A stretch of DNA of 64,000 nt from positions 101,116 through 165,115 of the forward strand of contig JAIXMR010000055.1 in assembly GCA_025677835.1 (NCBI GenBank), read 5' to 3'. Both the position numbers and the translations under genes were made by a program. Each line of letters opens with the position of its first letter. Within the stretch, counting starts at the first letter, position 1. Under the pieces are notes generated by a model. The model was not told the DNA's origin and did no database searches. It worked only from the letters and a program-made list of their open reading frames with translations. Shown in pieces: positions 51,422 to 61,530 of the stretch. Source of the stretch: Sporodiniella umbellata. Lineage: Eukaryota > Mucoromycota > Mucoromycetes > Mucorales > Rhizopodaceae.

Positions 51422-52651
51422 ATGGAAAAAGAGTTGTTTAAAAAATTCAAAGCTCCAGCCGCAATGGAGGCACTGAAAGAGGAAGGATATGTCGATATGT
51501 AACTAGCGGTTTTTGAACAACCAAGAAGAAAAATAAAAGCTAACACACGTATAGAGAACAACCAGCAAAGTCAAGAGTCCGCCGCTCAAAGTACAGTCCT
51601 TATCGATGGCAAGATTATTTTGAGGAAAGTAAAGACATAGCGATCGACGGCACAGAAGACGTGTTTCGTATCTATCAAACGGCACCAGCTAAAGAGAATG
51701 GACCGATATTCGTTATGCATCACGGCGCAGGCTCCTCAGCACTATCCTTTGGGTGGTCAGCCAAGTATGTTTGTGAAATCACTCAAAGGGAGTGCGGGGT
51801 TTTGGCTATAGACTGTAGAGGTCATGGCGCCACCAAAGCAAAAGACTCGGACTATACACTAGAACGTCTAGCAAACGATCTGATTTCTGTTATTAAACTA
51901 ACTTTACGTGTGGATCAGGATATTATTCTGGTTGGGCACAGGTAAAATGACTGAAATGGCACACCTTTTTATATCTTTTTTTTTTCTAGTATGGGCGGCC
52001 CGGTAATGGTACGCATAGCAAAGAAAAAGGTGCTGAAGAGTGTACTAGGGGTGGCTGTGCTTGATGTGGTAGAAGGGTCTGCTGTAGAAGGCTTGGCTTC
52101 TATGACAGCTTTTCTGAATTCAAGGCCCAAACATTTTGGCTCATATGAACAAGCAATTCATTGGAGGCACGTATATAAAGAAAAAAAAAAGAGGGAGGGG
52201 GAGGCAATACGCGCTTTGTTTGTTTTTTTGTTTTTTTTTTTTAAAAAAAAAAACTTGAATTAGTCTTCAGTCAAACACCATCCGCAACCCAGAATCTTCC
52301 CGGCTATCAATCCCTCCTTTACTTCAACCAGGGAAAAAGGAGGACACACTGGAGTGGATCACAGACTTGCATTTTACCCAGCCTTATTGGTCTGAATGGT
52401 TTACAGGATTAAGTGAAGATTTCTTGACTTCGGGCACTGCAAAGTTATTGATTTTAGCTGGAACAGACAGACTTGACAAGACTTTGATTATTGGACAAAT
52501 GCAAGGTAAATTTCAATTAGAAATATTTCCTGAGGCTGGCCACTTTCTTCAAGAAGATACGCCTATGAAAACTGCAAGATGCTTGGTTGATTTTTGGAAA
52601 AGAAATCGTCGTTTGGTTTTACCTCCAAAAGTATCAAATCAAATAAATTAA
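51422..52651 (+). CDS. PPE1: Protein phosphatase methylesterase 1 (PPME1)
   Basis: Four exons (51422-51498, 51576-51941, 51990-52170, 52271-52651) give 334 residues of an alpha/beta-hydrolase. SPYRWQDYF near the start, HHGAGSSALSF (oxyanion region), the nucleophile GHSMGG spanning an intron, VAVLDVVEGSAVEGL, IRNPESSRLS, LILAGTDRLDKTLIIGQMQGKFQ and the final FPEAGHFLQED with the catalytic His all match PPME1. The enzyme removes the C-terminal methyl ester from PP2A catalytic subunits. Its stop codon is only 65 bases before the FEN1 start. The intron-1 acceptor (CAAG before 51576) is chosen for phase. Confidence 0.92.
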
Positions 52652-52716
52652 AGCACGTACATGAAAATGCATAAAAATTTTTTTTGTTTCTCTTTTTTTT
52701 TTCTTTCTACTTGAAA

Positions 52717-54137
52717 ATGGGAATTCACGGTCTTGCAAGATTAATTGCAGAACAAGCGCCGGATGCTTTAAAGAACAATGAGATCAAGAGCTATTTTGGA
52801 CGTAAAATCGCCATCGATGCTTCCATGTGCATCTACCAATTCATGATTGCAGTTCGTCAAGGAGATGGTCAACTATTACAGAATCAAGACGGCGAGACAA
52901 CAAGTCATTTGATGGGCATGTTTTATCGTACGGTTAGAATGGTAGATAACGGTATTAAGCCTGTGTATGTATTCGATGGAAAGCCACCGACCTTGAAATC
53001 TGGAGAGGTAAAAGTGCACGATTGAGACTTTTGTATTTATTCTTCTTTTTTCAATAGCTTGCAAAAAGAAAAGCGCGTAAAGAAGAAGCCGAAGCAAAAG
53101 CGCTTGAGGCTAGTGAAATCGGTACAGCAGACGATGTCGCAAAATATACCAGACGTGCAGTTAAAGTCACCAGAGAACACAACGATGAATGCAAGAGGCT
53201 TTTAAAGGCCATGGGTATTCCTTATGTAGAAGCTCCATGTGAGGCAGAAGCTCAGTGTGCAGAGCTAGCTAAGGGGGGGAAAGTTTATGCAGCCGCGTCC
53301 GAAGATATGGATACGATCACATTCGGAGCGCCAGTCTTACTTCGTCATTTGACTTATTCCGAAGCGCGTAAAATGCCTATTGAAGAGGTTCATTATGATA
53401 AAGTGTTGGGAGGGATGGAGTTTAGTGATAAACAAGTAATATTTCTCTTGAAAAAAAATTTTTTTTTGTTTTTTTTGTAACCAATCTTTGTAGTTTATTG
53501 ATTTATGTATCCTCTTGGGCTGTGATTACACTGAGACTATCAAAGGCGTGGGCCCCAAGAATGCCTTCAGTATGATCAAAGAACACAAAAGTATTGAAGA
53601 AGCCTTGAAGCATGTAACTCCAAGAATACAGGCTGGTATTCCTAGTGACTGGAATTATGACGACGCTCGAGCTCTTTTTGCAAAGCCAGAGGTGATACCT
53701 GCCTCTGAAGTTGAGGTGAGTCGAAAACCAATACGGTCCATGTCTAAGTTTTTTTTTTTTTTTTTTTTTTTTTTTCGTTATTAGCTTAGCTGGAACGCCC
53801 CCGATATCGACGCTGTTTTAGACTTTATGGTGAACGAGAAAGGATTTTCGTAATGTACACTTACATGTATACACACATACATATACTCATATGTCTTTTT
53901 AGCGCTGACCGTATAAGAAAAGGATGTGAAAAGCTTGAAGCCAACCTGAAAAAAGCAACGCAGACACGGGTAGAAGATTTTTTCAAAGCAGTGCCCTCGG
54001 GGGCTAAGGTAAAAAAAGAAAAAAAGGTGGTTATAGACTTATCTATTCATTTGTTTCTATAGAACGATAAAAAACGCAAAATAGAAGCAGAAAACAAAAA
54101 AACAAAGAAGGCTTCCAAGAGGGGAGGGAAAAAATAA
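52717..54137 (+). CDS. RAD27: Flap endonuclease 1 (FEN1 / RAD27)
   Basis: Six exons (52717-53007, 53058-53435, 53494-53715, 53785-53849, 53903-54008, 54063-54137) give 378 residues. The start [10 protein letters not shown], the acidic metal-binding motifs [19 protein letters not shown] and [25 protein letters not shown] and [15 protein letters not shown] are all intact. The PIP box QTRVEDFF, which binds PCNA, lies near the C-terminus, followed by a lysine-rich nuclear tail. FEN1 cleaves 5' flaps in Okazaki-fragment maturation and base-excision repair. The exons close in phase. Confidence 0.96.
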
Positions 54138-55057
54138 ACTTTAGAATTACGCATATAATTTCAAAACTAAAAAGAGCTTTTACAGTTTACTATTCTCATT
54201 TTGTATATTTTTTTTTTTTAAAAAAAAAAAAAAAGGCTCCTTTCCTTTGCTCAGGCGCTCGCCTGTTATCGTCTTACCACAACACAAGTTTCGTAATAAA
54301 AAAGAAGAAATTTCTTTTGAAAAGGTTGTGGATTAAAATTCAACGCCTACCAAAGCTTTCATCATAGCAAAGGAAAGTCTTTTCGCTCTTGTTTTTTTTT
54401 TAAAAAAAAAAAGAGGAAGGGGTTCCTTAAAATCATTTACTTTTTTTTTTAAAAAAAAAGAAAAGCGTGACTGTTTGTGAAAGTCTCTGTCGTTTGTTTT
54501 TTTTTTTTTTTTGGACTGAAGGTTAAGACTTTGTTTTTTTTTTCATTGTTGATCTTGGCTTACACCAGTCGAGTTTAAGGCGTTCTGTTTGCACAACCTG
54601 AAATATACACAAAGTACCTTCTTAGGACTTTTTGGGCACACTTTGCGGAAAAGGCCTCACCGACCAGTCTAAAACATTACGTCCCTTCGGCAGTTTTAAA
54701 AAAGCCCTAAAATGACCATGGCTCATTCAAAGCAATGTACTCAATTTTCATTAAAGCCAGCAAAGAAATACTTTGAATGTATGAAGCATTAAAACAGTTC
54801 TTTTTTAGAGTGCTTTAAAAGCTTAAGGATACCAGTTTAGTGTTATTATTCATACCATGACTTTACCTAACAGCCCTCTGCTGTCTTTTTTTTTTTTTCG
54901 GAGGTCAACCTTGAAGTACTTTTCAGTACAAACTATTTGGGATACCGCATATTCGTATTTAAATTCGACCAATTAAAAAATGACAGACATAAAGTGTTCC
55001 CCTCCTTTAAGAAAACACATAGATTTTTTCTTTTTTTTTTTTTTTATAAATTAAATC
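54138..55057. other. Intergenic with three T(n)A(n) palindromic tracts
   Basis: About 920 bases between FEN1 and SEC63. T12A15 (54208-54234), T10A11 (54392-54412) and T10A9 (54441-54459) lie in the first third; each is a perfect or near-perfect self-complementary tract. No gene or RNA was seen. Confidence 0.6.
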
Positions 55058-57290
55058 ATGTCTCAGTACGCGTACGACGAGCAAGGTTCTAATTTCTATT
55101 ATTTCCTTCTCTCTGTACTATCGCTCTGTTTAGTGCCCGTCACTTTACAATCCTTATACTCTTTATACAAATCAGCCAGTATGAAATTTTATAATTAAAA
55201 AAAAAAAGACAATCAACTTACCTTAAAAAAAAGGGGCAAAGAGCAAAGATGTATGTCACTGTCAAACATGCGAGGATGAAAGAAAGATTACAAACAGCGT
55301 AAAACCGAGCGAGTTCAAGAAACTAGTCACTAGCCCAAAGTAAAGAAGAAGAAGAAGAAGAAAAAAAACTAATTTGCATGTGAAGGTTTTTGTTTTTAGT
55401 GATTGGTTGGATTGCTGTTGTACTTTTAGCTATACAGGTAGCTGGCATTGAAGTAAAAACTGCCACTTGGGACCCTTATGAAATCATGGGTATTAAAGAG
55501 GTATCGACGATTATAGATAGACAATCAAAAAAAAAAATAATAAAACAGAAATACTTATCACCTTGTTTAGAGCTCCACTTTGCCCGAAATCAAGAAAGCC
55601 TACAAGAAACTGTCACTTGTATATCACCCTGACAAAGCAAAGGCTGGCACCGAGAAAGAATCTGAAGAACGCTTTATTGATATCACCAAGGCCTACAAAG
55701 TGTAAAGAAGGAATAGAGAAAAGCATAGACTGATGCTTTTGATAGGTTGACAGATGAAGATGCCCGCAAAAACTTCCTCGAGTTTGGTCATCCTGATGGC
55801 AAACAATCGTTTACTATGGGCGTTGCTTTACCCAAAGCTCTGGTAGAGGGTAACGGTGCTTATCTGTTGGGTTTTTACGCCATTGCGTTTGGCTTAGGCT
55901 TGCCTTACTTTATTGTAAGTTAATTGAAATACCGTTGCGCAACTATGGACTGACCGCTGATTTATAGGCTCGCTGGTGGTATAGATCTCGCCGATTAACC
56001 AAGGACAGGATTTTGAACAAGACCATGGGTGTATTTATTAAAGGCCTTAAAGAAGAGGATCGATTTAAGCATATTGTGTGCACTTTGGCTGGCGCTATTG
56101 AATTCAAAGAGAGCGCTGACATTCGTCCTAAGGAACAAAAGATTTTGAACGCAATTAACGGTGCAATTACCGAAGAAATGGATAACCGAGTTAGCGAAAA
56201 GTTTGACCGCTTGGATGAACAAGTTCCCGCCTACAGCCGCAAAGCCCGTACGCTTATCTACGCTTACCTACTTCGTATTGATATTGCCAAAAAGGGAGCC
56301 AACAAGGCCTTGATTAACGATCAAAAGCTTATTGTAGAGAAATCGATTCATCTCATTCAGGGCTTTATGCAAATCGCCACCGTCAAGCAATGGCTGAATG
56401 TTACATGCGCCTTGATGGAACTGCAACAAAACTTGCTCCAAGCTACTTTTCCGGGTGAATCCAACATCAAACAACTGCCTCATATCAATCATGCCCTTTT
56501 GCGCCGTAAGAAGAACGTTAGCACTATCCAACAGATATCCGCTATGACTGAAGATGAACGCAAGAGTTTCTTGAAACCGTTATCTGACTCTGAATACCTG
56601 GACGTTGTTGAAGTTGCTCAACGTATACCAAAACTTTCTGTAGAAAAAGCAGCATTCAAAGTCATTGGCGATAGAATTGTAACCACTGGCGCTGTTATCA
56701 CTTTTGTTCTTAAACTGAGAAATGGTGAGGTTGTTAGTGTAGAGACTACAGAAAACGAAGACGATGATGATATTTTGGAAGAAGAGGAAGAGGAAGAAAA
56801 GAAAAGTACAAAGACATTACCTTTGGCCCATACACCCTACTACTCTGGTGAAAAGAAACCTTGTTGGTGGATTTTCTTGGGAGACCCCAAAGTAAACCGT
56901 ATTCTTGTCCCTCACAAAAAAGTAACTGATATTGTGGATGAACAAACCATCAAAATTCCTTTCCCTGGACCTCCCAAGCCTGGTGTGTATACTTTCTCAA
57001 TGTTCATCAAATCCGATACCTATGTCGGCACAGATATTGTTCAAGACGTTCAACTTAAAGTCCATGACCCCACTGATCTTCCACCTGAGGAAGCAGTCGA
57101 TGATAGCATCTCTGATCCTGAGGAGGACTCTATCGCTGGCCAGATGAAGATGATGAGAGAGCAAGGTCTTGCTTCCGCTTTGACTGGAGGATCTGGCGGA
57201 AAGAAGATCGAAGGCAACGACTCAGATTCTGACTCTGACTCTGGTGAAGAGAACGATGCAGACTATGTAACTGAATCCGATTCGGATTAA
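55058..57290 (+). CDS. SEC63: SEC63, J-domain subunit of the ER translocon
   Basis: Six exons (55058-55178, 55249-55339, 55386-55500, 55571-55701, 55746-55914, 55968-57290) give 649 residues. The start YAYDEQGSNFYYFLLSV gives the first membrane helix; FLFLVIGWIAVVLLAIQ the second. The lumenal J domain has TWDPYEIMGI, IKKAYKKLSLVYHPDKAK with the HPD tripeptide, and LTDEDARKNFLEFGHPDG. The third helix follows, then the cytosolic Brl domain (WWIFLGDPKVNRI, PFPGPPKPGVY, SDTYVGTD) and an acidic Ser/Asp tail. SEC63 recruits BiP to the Sec61 channel for post-translational import. Confidence 0.96.
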
Positions 57291-57696
57291 TGATACGTTT
57301 TCTTTTAAAAAAAAAAAATAAAGCAAATAAAAAAAAAAAAAAGAAAAATAAAGCATCAAGCAAAACAAAAATGTTCTTAAAGTGCACACTGTAAAAAGAG
57401 TGGTGTTTTTGATTTGTCATTTGATCTCTAAAAAGCACCTTGAACAGATAAAAGGTTTTTGTTTCATGTTCTCCCCCCCCTCCCTTCCAGCCAAAAATAG
57501 TGAGCTTGCAGCCCCTGTCAATTACGGGGACTTATTTATGATAGGTGACAGGTATAGGCGTTTAGACTCGAATAGTGGCAGATCTAAGCAAACAAGCAAC
57601 AAAATCAATCTTCCGTCTTTCTCTAAATAACTGAATACGCTTTTGTTTTCTTCAAACAAAGTGCAAAGTTTAAACAAAACATTTTATAAAATACAT
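57291..57696. other. Convergent 3' interval between SEC63 and eS19
   Basis: 406 bases with short A runs and AATAAA-like signals near 57318-57350. Frames at 57382-57630 are not supported as genes. Confidence 0.5.
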
Positions 57697-58503
57697 TTAT
57701 TCTTCGTCGGATTCTTCGGCAAGAGTCATAGCAATACGATCCAAATCACGTTGACCATCTTGGGTAATCATACGACCACTAAACAAAAGCGTTAAAATGT
57801 GTGTTTTCTTAGAGAATAGACTTATTTACCCTCTCTTGTCCTTTTGCAAGACACCGATCTTTTCCAAAGATTGAAGGACCTTACGGTTGACGGAGCCAGA
57901 GGCATCGACGTGGTGGGAGGGGCGAGAGCCACGGTTGATAGTACCACCGTGAACCTTGTTCAAGGCACCGACACCAACGCTCTTACGGATGTAGATGTGA
58001 CGAGCGACAGAGGCGGCGCGAACGTAGTACCAATCAGGATCATAAGGAGCTAATTCCTTGAAAGTACCAGTTTTGACAAGGTCAACCCACTTGGGGACTT
58101 CGAGCTTACCGGTACGCTTGAGGTAAGCAGCATAGGCCTTGATGAAGGCTATTGAATGCATTAGCTTAATGAAATCTACTTGATAAAGAGAAGCAGCTCA
58201 GCCAAGCCACAAAAACCTTCTATCCTTCACAACCGCATCGCCTCCTACAAACATCAGCTTGTTGTGACAATTCTCCCTTAACGTCTGTTGAGTGCATCGT
58301 AAATGAATAGGTTTTTGTTTGTTTGAAGGAAGGCCGGTTTCTGAATGTGCGGATCAGGAAATGAACATTGAGAAGGATAGAAGGAACATTGTGTTCTTGA
58401 AAGCGAAACTTCTCTTTTTTTTTTTTTTTGCTAATTTTTTTTTTTATATAGCACTAATAATCGTACCGTGGGCGTTGACGTCCTTAACAGTGATACCAGC
58501 CAT
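57697..58503 (-). CDS. RPS19: 40S ribosomal protein eS19
   Basis: Three exons on the minus strand (58503-58467, 58148-57830, 57778-57697) give 145 residues, the usual length. The first intron (318 nt) follows codon 12 and is long for this window. Family motifs: MAGITVKDVNAHAFI, VPKWVDLVKTG, PYDPDWYYVRAASVARHIY, GGTINRGSRPSHH and QDGQRDLDRIA. eS19 sits in the head of the small subunit and is needed for 18S rRNA 3' processing. High GC in the main exon fits strong codon bias. Confidence 0.97.
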
Positions 58504-58971
58504 TATGTGTGATTTGAAAGAGAGAGAGAGAGAGCTTTTCAAAAACTTACTACTTCCCTACTTGAAAAAAAATTTTCAAAAGAAATTCTATTAAACTCCG
58601 AACATGTTTTGCTAGTCACGCTTGATACTCCAAAGTTACATTGATCAAAGGCAAACTATCAAAAAGCCTTGTACTACATACAAGCAAACATAGCACTGCT
58701 TTTTCTAGACAACAAATAGTCTGAAAATTAGGCTCTAAAATTCTTAAGGGGGCTAAAAACTTAAAGGATTACTCGACACCACGTCTCAAGTCTTTTACAT
58801 ATATCTTTCATACTAGTAGTTCAATACAACGTTTTGTATTTGATATGAATTGTAATTTGGAAGAAAAGCGAGCGCTAATTAGCCTTAAAGAGAAAAAGCA
58901 CAAGCGATATAAATATCAGACATAATAAATAAATAGTTTATTGGTTAAGAAAATAAGCTTTAGCACCTTCC
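58504..58971. other. Intergenic between eS19 and the MDR enzyme
   Basis: 468 bases, minus-strand genes on both sides. It includes the eS19 promoter side (a GA repeat at about 58520-58532) and the 3' flank of the MDR gene. No TATA box stands out. Confidence 0.45.
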
Positions 58972-60048
58972 TTACTCCACAGAAATAACAATTTTTCCAA
59001 TTACACGATGAGATTCTAGTTGTTCATGGGCTTTAGAAATTTCTTTTAAAGGAAATACGTTATCATCACTTAAAACCATGCCAGTTACTTTGTTTTCAAA
59101 TAGAGGAGCGATTTTGGTTCTGAAATCACCATGAGGTAAACCGTGGATCATAAGATATTTGTGTGAAGCAAAAAAACGTCTGTAAAGGATCTTAGAAACA
59201 GCACTGGCACCTGTTGTTAAACCAACATATTTGGATCCAAAGTGCTCAACAGGGCCCACAGCAGTAGAGTAGACACCGCCTTTCTTCAAATGAGGGCTCA
59301 GGTTCTTGTAATATGTATCGCCGCCAACACAGTCGAAAATAATATCGAAATTCTGATTGGGTCCTTGAATAAAGTTTTTGTACTGTTCCTCGTCTCTGTA
59401 ATCGATGACTGTATCTGCACCCAGCTTTCTCACTAAATCCATATTCTTAGCACTACAAATCCCCACAACATAGTTTTCATGAGAAAGACTTCGAGCTATC
59501 TGGACTCCGTAACTGCCTATACCTCCAGAGGCACCAATGACTAATATGTTTCTCTTCTTTTCTTTATCAGCGTCAGCAACTCCACCGTCTTTGACTATAG
59601 CTTGGTAGGCAGTAAGCACTGCGATACCCCCAGAGGCAGCTTGCTCGAATGAGACATGACTAGGTTTTTTAGCAATGCTTGAGTTTCTGATATCTACCAA
59701 GGTATACTGAGCAAAAGTTCCATGAAGACCAAAGGGACGGGATAAGGATCCAAACACTTCATCTCCCACCTCGAATTCAGTTACTTGATTGCCTTTTTCT
59801 GCAACTATACCAGAAAAGTCGGCACCGAGAACAGCAGGAAAAGATACAAACATTGAGCTTAGAAGCTTCGTGTTTCCTCTAGCTATTTTATTGTCCACTG
59901 GGTTCATACCAGCCGCTTTTACACGTACAAGCACTTCATAATCATTTTTTATCTTTGGTAAAGGAATATCTGTGTTGTACTTGAGCACTTCGTGGGGTGG
60001 ACCATATTTCGTTAATTGAATGCCGCTCATAGAACTAGGTAGTGACAT
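58972..60048 (-). CDS. Quinone-oxidoreductase-like MDR enzyme
   Basis: A single-exon gene of 358 residues. The medium-chain dehydrogenase/reductase layout is clear: VLVRVKAAGMNPVDNKIARG at the N-terminus, GADFSGIVAEKG, EVGDEVFG, QAASGGIAVLTAYQA, and the NADPH Rossmann motif GASGGIGSYGVQIAR. DTVIDYRDEE and FDCVGGDTYYKNL follow. Zinc ligands of classical alcohol dehydrogenases are missing, so it belongs to the zinc-free quinone reductase / RTN4IP1-like group. The substrate is unknown. It is the only sizeable intronless gene here, which might hint at a retroposed or transferred origin. Confidence 0.87.
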   Translation of the reverse strand: MSLPSSMSGIQLTKYGPPHEVLKYNTDIPLPKIKNDYEVLVRVKAAGMNPVDNKIARGNTKLLSSMFVSFPAVLGADFSGIVAEKGNQVTEFEVGDEVFGSLSRPFGLHGTFAQYTLVDIRNSSIAKKPSHVSFEQAASGGIAVLTAYQAIVKDGGVADADKEKKRNILVIGASGGIGSYGVQIARSLSHENYVVGICSAKNMDLVRKLGADTVIDYRDEEQYKNFIQGPNQNFDIIFDCVGGDTYYKNLSPHLKKGGVYSTAVGPVEHFGSKYVGLTTGASAVSKILYRRFFASHKYLMIHGLPHGDFRTKIAPLFENKVTGMVLSDDNVFPLKEISKAHEQLESHRVIGKIVISVE

Positions 60049-60737
60049 CTTTATTTTTTAGTTGAATATTTAGGAAAAAGAACAGTGTTTCTTTTTTTTT
60101 TTTTACAAGGTTTATATACAACACAAAAGAAACTCAGTGACATAATCATGCTGATAAAGACACATATTAGATCAACAGACCTTACTTACACCACCGCTTC
60201 ATGATTACTATTATAATATAAAGTTCGCTTTTTTTTTTTTTTTTTGCTCAATGCACAAAATGCAGCACACAGTAAATCCATATATTCAAAAAAAAAAAAA
60301 AAAAAAAAAAAGCCTTTTCCTACACTGTACATGTTCCACTATGTGAATCAGTGATAGAACCCGGCAGAAAAAAAATCTAAATTGGCTTAGTGAGCACCCT
60401 TAGTGAGCATACCCTCTTGATTTTCTGAAATTAGTACCCCGATGACCTAAATATAGCCATAACAAATAAAGATATTTTTTGTACAGTCATTTCAAGAAAC
60501 CCTTAAAATATCCAAAACTAAGTTTGCGTGTGACGGAACACTTTGCTTACTTAAAAGAATTTTGGGTACCTGGTAATTGCTCTGTCTCCCTTCCTTTGTT
60601 TTTTGTAGCATTTTTATAGTATATCTATGCTAAGACACTTTCCAAAACATGTAACCAAATGAGAAACAAAACTGTTTATGCTAATTAGCTATAGACTGTT
60701 ATAGGCTTGGTTGATCCTATCTATCAACGCTCTTGTT
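60049..60737. other. AT-rich interval, no gene seen
   Basis: Upstream flank of the MDR gene with T and A runs (60094-60104, 60229-60245, 60289-60310) and no supported feature. Confidence 0.45.
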
Positions 60738-61530
60738 TCAAGAACCTTTTTTGCTTTGCTTCACTTTATAACTGACCAAAGTTAACCTATTAAATTTATT
60801 ATGGGAATTTATGAAAGTATACATACCAATATCCTCAGAGTGAACATGTTTAGTAGAATTATAAAAAGAAGCATTATCTATGACAAGATGATATCTTTTT
60901 ATTTCTGAATAACCGTCCATTTCATCAAGAGCAGTCTTTAAAAAGCTCAAATAATGCCATGATACTATTTCTATACTGTAGACATCTGTCCCATGCCCAA
61001 AATTTTCCCTTCTTCTCTGTTTTGATACCCCAAAACTAGTAGAAGATATTGCGCCTGAGGTTGATGTTTTTCTTTTTTTTTTTTTGGCTTTAGTCCTGGA
61101 CATTATAACTACTAAAGAAGTGCCTTTTTTTAATCGTATCATACTTCGTTTCAAACTAATATGAAATGCAGATTCATGAAAAAAGACGCAAAGCGTCTTG
61201 AGATTTAAGTCGGTTTGTTACCACTTTTGAACCCAATAGCACCTTTTTCTTTTTTATTCTTTTGGCAAATTCTTTTGTTGCGCCTGCTTAATTGATGTAT
61301 TGCATTCAGTTGCCACAAAGTCATGAACAATGCTAGAGAAGCATTAAGGTCCATAAGTTTTCGAGTTATGCCTTTTACCACATCCATTACTACAACAAAA
61401 GTATCCAAGTACCTGAAAAAAAAAAGTGAGAGAATACAGCCTTGTCTTTGCTAGAATAAATTGTATACTGTCGCTGCTTGCATAACCCCTTATCACGATC
61501 TGCTTCATCTGCAGTTGGGTGCATTGCATG
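60738..61530 (-). pseudogene. Decayed DDE transposase (Tc1/mariner-IS630 type)
   Basis: Three partial frames on the minus strand align with a DDE transposase type I recall from Mucorales. An N-terminal piece (61529 downward) resembles YSSKD. A central piece reads CVFFHESAFHISLKRSM, then GTSLVVI. A long piece reads GAISS, HYLSFLKTALDEMD and the second catalytic motif HLVIDNASF. The first catalytic Asp (LDEAAFH in intact copies) is His here, and the region of the third acidic residue (NPIEQFW) reads NRLTLVS. Frameshifts and stops separate the pieces. It is therefore inactive. No terminal inverted repeats were confirmed. Confidence 0.75.

Noticed and set aside
57382..57630. 82-aa plus-strand ORF after SEC63
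   Set aside because: Lies in a convergent 3' interval, no domain and biased composition.
61200..61420. Zinc-ribbon-like CCSNGCGKRHN reading near NASLALF, suggesting a TnpB/Fanzor fragment
   Set aside because: It needs a frame change, lacks the RDVNA-type context, and the surrounding pieces fit a DDE transposase much better.
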